In this document: piece after piece, positions 5,584 through 8,911 of the stretch | How positions within the stretch are numbered: the first letter of the stretch is position 1 | Layout: every line of letters begins with the position of its first letter | Origin: an uncultured Collinsella sp. | Lineage (GTDB): Bacteria; Actinomycetota; Coriobacteriia; Coriobacteriales; Coriobacteriaceae | Direction: 5' to 3' | NCBI GenBank assembly: GCA_900550785.1 | Contig: URTL01000080.1 | Span: forward strand, 1-8,911 | DNA length: 8,911 nucleotides | Notes under the pieces: model-generated | Told to the model about the DNA's origin: nothing | What the model saw: the letters and a program-made list of their open reading frames with translations, nothing else | Databases searched by the model: none | Made by a program: the position numbers and the translations under genes

Positions 5584-8354
5584 CGCCCATGGACCAGGAC
5601 CGCCAAAACAGCCAACGCCGCGACGCGCGGAACATGGAGCACGAGCAGGATTTTACGACCTATCGCACCGCCCAAAGTTCAAACGATATGGTGCCGACGG
5701 TTTTTCGCCGCGGCATCCACCGCACAATCCGCGGCAGTCTTAAGCGCTTCTTATCTATCGTGGTCATCACCGCGCTTGGCGTGAGCGTGATGTGCGGTCT
5801 TAAGGCAGGCTGCGAAGATTTGCGCGATTCGGTCGACGCCTACTTCGACCAGCAGAATGTCTATGACATTAACGTGCAGTCGACCTATGGCCTTACGCGC
5901 GACGATCTTGCGGCTATCCAAGAGGTCGACGGCGTCGAGACGGCCGAGGGTATCTACACCGAGACCGCCTACACCGCCGTGGGCACAGCGCGCGAGCGCG
6001 TGGTCGTGCAAAGTCTCTCCAAGGAGAACATCGATCAGCCAGTGCTCGTGAACGGCGATTTGCCCGAGAGTGCCGATGAGGTCGCGGTGACTTCGAAGTT
6101 CCTGAAGGCTTCGGGCAAAAAGCTCGGCGATACGGTGAGTTTTGCCGCCAATGACGCGAGCTCGTCGAACCAAAGCGCCAAGGATCAGTTTGCCGCGGGC
6201 GATTACACCATTACGGCCGAGGTCCTCGATCCCACTGATGTGAGCTCCGACTCGACAGTCAACGCCTTTCGCGCTGCTTCGGCTGCGGACTATAAGTTCT
6301 ATGTGAGCGAGGATGCCGCGACGTCGTCGTCCTATTCCGCGATCCACGTGGTCGTCGAGGGAGCCAAGAGCCTCAACTCCTATTCGGATGCCTACGCGGC
6401 AAAGATCAATGAGGTCAAGGGCAATATCGAGAAGATACGCGAGGGGCGCGAGAAGGCGCGCGCTCGGGAGCTGACGGTCGACACGCCGGCAAGCTTGGAT
6501 GCGGCCGAGCGTCAGGCCGCTATGCTCTTTGGGATCGAGCAGGATAACATCAACCGCATGACAGAGGGCAGCGAGGAGCGTGTGCAGGCGCAAGCCGACC
6601 TGGACCAGCGCCGCGCCGCCGCCGACCAGCATTTTGCCGATGCCCGCGCCGAGCTTTCCGACCTGGGCGAATGCACCTGGTACATTCAGGACCGCGGCAA
6701 TATCGCAAGCTACTCGAGCGTCGAGAGCGATAGTTCCTCGATCGAGGCCATCGCCACGGTGTTCCCGTTTATCTTCTTTATCGTCGCCGTGCTCATCAGC
6801 CTTACCACCGCTACGCGTATGGTTGAGGAGGAGCGTACGCTCATCGGCCTGTATAAGGCGCTCGGTTATTCGCGCGGGCGCATCCTGTCCAAATACGTAG
6901 ACTACGCGCTGTGGGCTTGTCTGATCGGCGGCGTGCTCGGCAATATCATCGGCTTTGTGGGCCTGCCGCTGTTCCTGTTTACGGTGTTCGATGACATGTA
7001 CACGCTGCCTCAGATGCAGCTTTCGTACGACATCGTGTCGTCGATTGTGTCGGTGGCGCTGTTTGCCGTGGGCGTGGTGGGTGCCACGATTATCGCCTGC
7101 CGCCACGAGATGGCCGAGACCCCGGCCTCGCTCATGCGCCCCAAGGCCCCGCGTGCCGGCTCGCGCATCTTGCTCGAGCGCATTGGCTTTATCTGGCGCC
7201 GCATGGGCTTTTTGAACAAGGTAGCAGCGCGTAACCTGTTCCGCTACAAAAAGCGCGCCTTTATGACCATCTTTGGCATCGCGGGCTGCACGGCGCTTGT
7301 GATCTGCGGTATGGGCATTCGCGACACGTCGGTGGCGCTTTCGCCCAAACAGTACGGGCATATCACGCGCTATGACTTGCTGGCGGTCGCCAATCCTGAC
7401 GATTTTTCGCAGACGTGCGCGGCATTGGATGAGCGCAGCACGGCCAATGATTCCAACGTGACGGTGACCTCGACCCTGCCGATTATGACCGACAACGTCA
7501 CCTTTACGTTTGGCGGCAAGAGCGAGACTGTGCAGCTCATCGTGATTCCCAACGACCGCACGGGTGACTTGGGCGATTACGTGCGCCTGGAGGATGAGTC
7601 CAAAGAACCGCTGTCTTTGCGTGACGGAGACGTGTATCTGAGCAAAAGTTCACAGCTGGTGCTGGGGATTCAGCCGGGCGATACGGCTCACGTCCAGGAT
7701 TCGTCGCTCAACGTTGCCAGGGTCAAAGTCAGCGACATTTCGCTTAACTATCTGGGCAACACGCTCTATATGACGCAGAGCACCTATGAGCGCGCGTTCG
7801 ACCGAAGCGCGCGTCTTAACGGCATCTTTACGCTGCTTAAGGGCTCATCTTCTGACCAGATTGCGTTTAGCAAGAAGCTTAAGAGCGACGGTTGGCTCAC
7901 CATCTCGAGCACGGCCGAGCATTGGGAAAACTATGAGGCGAACTTCACTATCATCAATTCCGTCGTGGTACTTGTGACCTTTATGGCGGCGTGCCTGTCG
8001 TTTGTGGTGGTGTTTACGCTGTCCAACACGAATATCTCCGAGCGCGAACGCGAGCTGGCGACCATCAAGGTGCTGGGCTTCCGTCGCGGCGAGGTGCACC
8101 ATTACGTCAACAAGGAGACGTTGATTCTCACGGCGATCGGCACTGCGCTGGGCGTGCCGCTGGGCGGCTTGCTGGCCGAGAGTTTTACGTACATTCTGCA
8201 GATGCCGTCGCTCTACTTTGACGTTGAGGTCGAGCCGCTGAGTTATGTGCTCGCCGTAGTGCTTTCCTTTGTCTTTACGTTTATCGTCAACCTCGTCACC
8301 AACCGAACGCTCAACAAGATCGACATGGTCGGCGCCCTCAAGAGCGCCGAGTAA
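5577..8354 (+). CDS. FtsX-like ABC transporter permease, duplicated FtsX domains
   Basis: This large membrane subunit partners the preceding ATPase. Numbered from GTG 5577 (925 residues), hydrophobic helices lie at about 58-75, 391-412, 443-466, 487-507, 560-578, 791-816, 847-867 and 887-908. That gives two 1+3 helix units, each with an external domain: a large one (about 76-390) and a smaller one (about 579-790). The first external domain ends in a charged, probably coiled-coil stretch (about 275-362). The FtsX cores show the usual post-helix motifs, RMVEEERTLIGLYKALGYSRG (414-434) and SERERELATIKVLGFRRGEV (821-840), thought to contact the ATPase. The start is uncertain. GTG 5577 overlaps the ATPase stop, ATG 5589 is the most conventional choice, and ATG at 5634 or 5688 would also keep the first helix. 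None has a strong ribosome binding site. The product is a duplicated MacB-like permease of the kind common in Coriobacteriia and Firmicutes, so no separate accessory protein is needed to form the eight-helix core. Substrate unknown. Confidence 0.93.
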
Positions 8355-8413
8355 CCTGTTCTCGGATTCGAGTTGTAGCGAGCTGCGACGTGCCACAGTC
8401 GCTTTATTGCATA

Positions 8414-8457
8414 AACCGCCCCGCCGAATGCATATTTCGGCGGGGCGGTTGCTATTT
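8414..8457 (+). terminator. intrinsic terminator of the ABC operon
   Basis: AACCGCCCCGCCGAA (8414-8428) and TTCGGCGGGGCGGTT (8436-8450) form a perfect 15-bp stem with a 7-base loop, followed by GCTATTT. It starts 60 bp after the permease stop. The stem is flanked by an AT-rich stretch on its left as well, so it may also act on transcripts from the right. Confidence 0.85.
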
Positions 8458-8911
8458 GTCCACAGGTACCCCTGGGGGCGGTGTACAAATTCCGGAGTAT
8501 TCAGCATCCCGGAGCCCGCGGGCGCGCAAAACTGCGCTGAAAGCCCTGATTAAGAGTCCCCAGCGCCTCAAGAGCCGCTCATTTTCCACAGGATGCGGCC
8601 CATAGTGCCTGCCTTTTGTCCAAAATCCAGTATGCAGGCATCCTCGGCTGCTGAAAACTCCCAAAAATGCACGCCCCGCCCCACCCCAGGCGAGCGGCAA
8701 CCGAAAAAACGTGCACGTCCCCTCTTCGGCTGCAACTACGGCAAAGCCCTAACAGCCAAATAAAAGGCGCGGCCAATAGAACGCGCACCATCTCCCCTAC
8801 AGCCCAGTAACCTCCTGGCAAGGAATGCAGAGCACTCGACCGAGGCGGACCGGCCTATCTCCCGGCGCATTCCACAGGACGAAAGAACCTCCGCCGCACG
8901 TAGTGCGCAGC
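8451..8911. other. 460-bp region without a convincing gene, with short inverted repeats
   Basis: No open frame here has protein-like composition. Two short minus-strand frames (8452-8700 and 8579-8821) overlap in different registers over the same DNA and neither has a recognisable product. Structured elements present are TGCCTGC (8606-8612) pairing with GCAGGCA (8634-8640) around an inner TTTTG-TC-CAAAA palindrome, a 10-bp palindrome ACGTGCACGT (8709-8718), and a short CGCAC-GTA-GTGCG stem (8895-8907). The motif TCCACAGG occurs three times. The region may hold dispersed intergenic repeats and the upstream region of a gene beyond the right edge. Confidence 0.5.
8456..8876 (+). promoter_or_regulatory. 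three DnaA-box-like motifs
   Basis: TTGTCCACA (8456-8464) equals the preferred actinobacterial DnaA box, TTTTCCACA (8582-8590) is one base from TTATCCACA, and CATTCCACA (8868-8876) is weaker. All are on the same strand, and all are followed by GG. There is no AT-rich unwinding element and no dnaA or dnaN gene in sight, so an origin is unlikely. A DnaA-binding cluster or part of a repeated element is possible, as is chance. Confidence 0.25.

Noticed and set aside
5751..7361. 536-codon minus-strand open frame inside the permease gene
   Set aside because: It is antisense to a clear FtsX permease and rich in Arg, His and Ala, as expected for a shadow. No family resemblance.
8452..8821. Two short minus-strand frames in the right-hand tail
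   Set aside because: They overlap each other in different registers on the same DNA and have no family resemblance. The DNA looks like intergenic repeat.
8416..8911. Replication origin, based on the DnaA-box-like motifs
   Set aside because: No AT-rich unwinding region and no dnaA, dnaN or other origin-linked gene nearby, and only two good boxes.

Overview
The window looks like a piece of a gut Coriobacteriia chromosome, most likely Collinsella or a close relative. This is inferred from high GC, the codon use of the transporter genes and the kind of insertion sequences present. It was not confirmed by any search. The window holds a wrecked CRISPR-Cas type II locus on the left, a small regulated-looking gene in the middle and an ABC exporter operon on the right.

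Left (1-3764): the 5' two thirds of a cas9 gene (minus strand, start 3764) runs down to 1735 and is cut there by an ISL3-family insertion sequence. The ISL3 transposase (minus strand, 1576 downwards) is itself cut at 741/742 by an IS3-family element lying in the opposite orientation, whose DDE transposase orfB fills the left edge of the window. The structure is therefore nested: IS3 inside ISL3 inside cas9. Both insertion junctions visible here can be placed to the base. The other halves of ISL3 and cas9, and any cas1, cas2, tracrRNA or CRISPR array, would lie beyond position 1. None is visible in this window.

Middle (3765-4881): a 207-bp cas9 leader is followed by a GyrI-like small-molecule-binding protein (minus strand, 4610-3972). 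A perfect LexA/SOS-type palindrome, CGAAC-N4-GTTCG, sits on its promoter. Some GyrI-like proteins hydrolyse cyclopropane-bearing DNA-alkylating toxins, so DNA-damage control of this gene would make biological sense. That is a hypothesis. A roughly 200-bp spacer with a possible promoter and a short dispersed-repeat-like inverted repeat leads to the next operon.

Right (4882-8911): a MacB/LolD-type ATPase and a large duplicated FtsX-type permease form a two-gene operon with overlapping ends. It is closed by a strong hairpin terminator at 8414-8450. The last 460 bp hold no convincing gene but contain several short inverted repeats and three TCCACAGG motifs resembling DnaA boxes. The exporter looks intact. 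The Cas9 system is almost certainly dead in this strain unless the insertions excise precisely.
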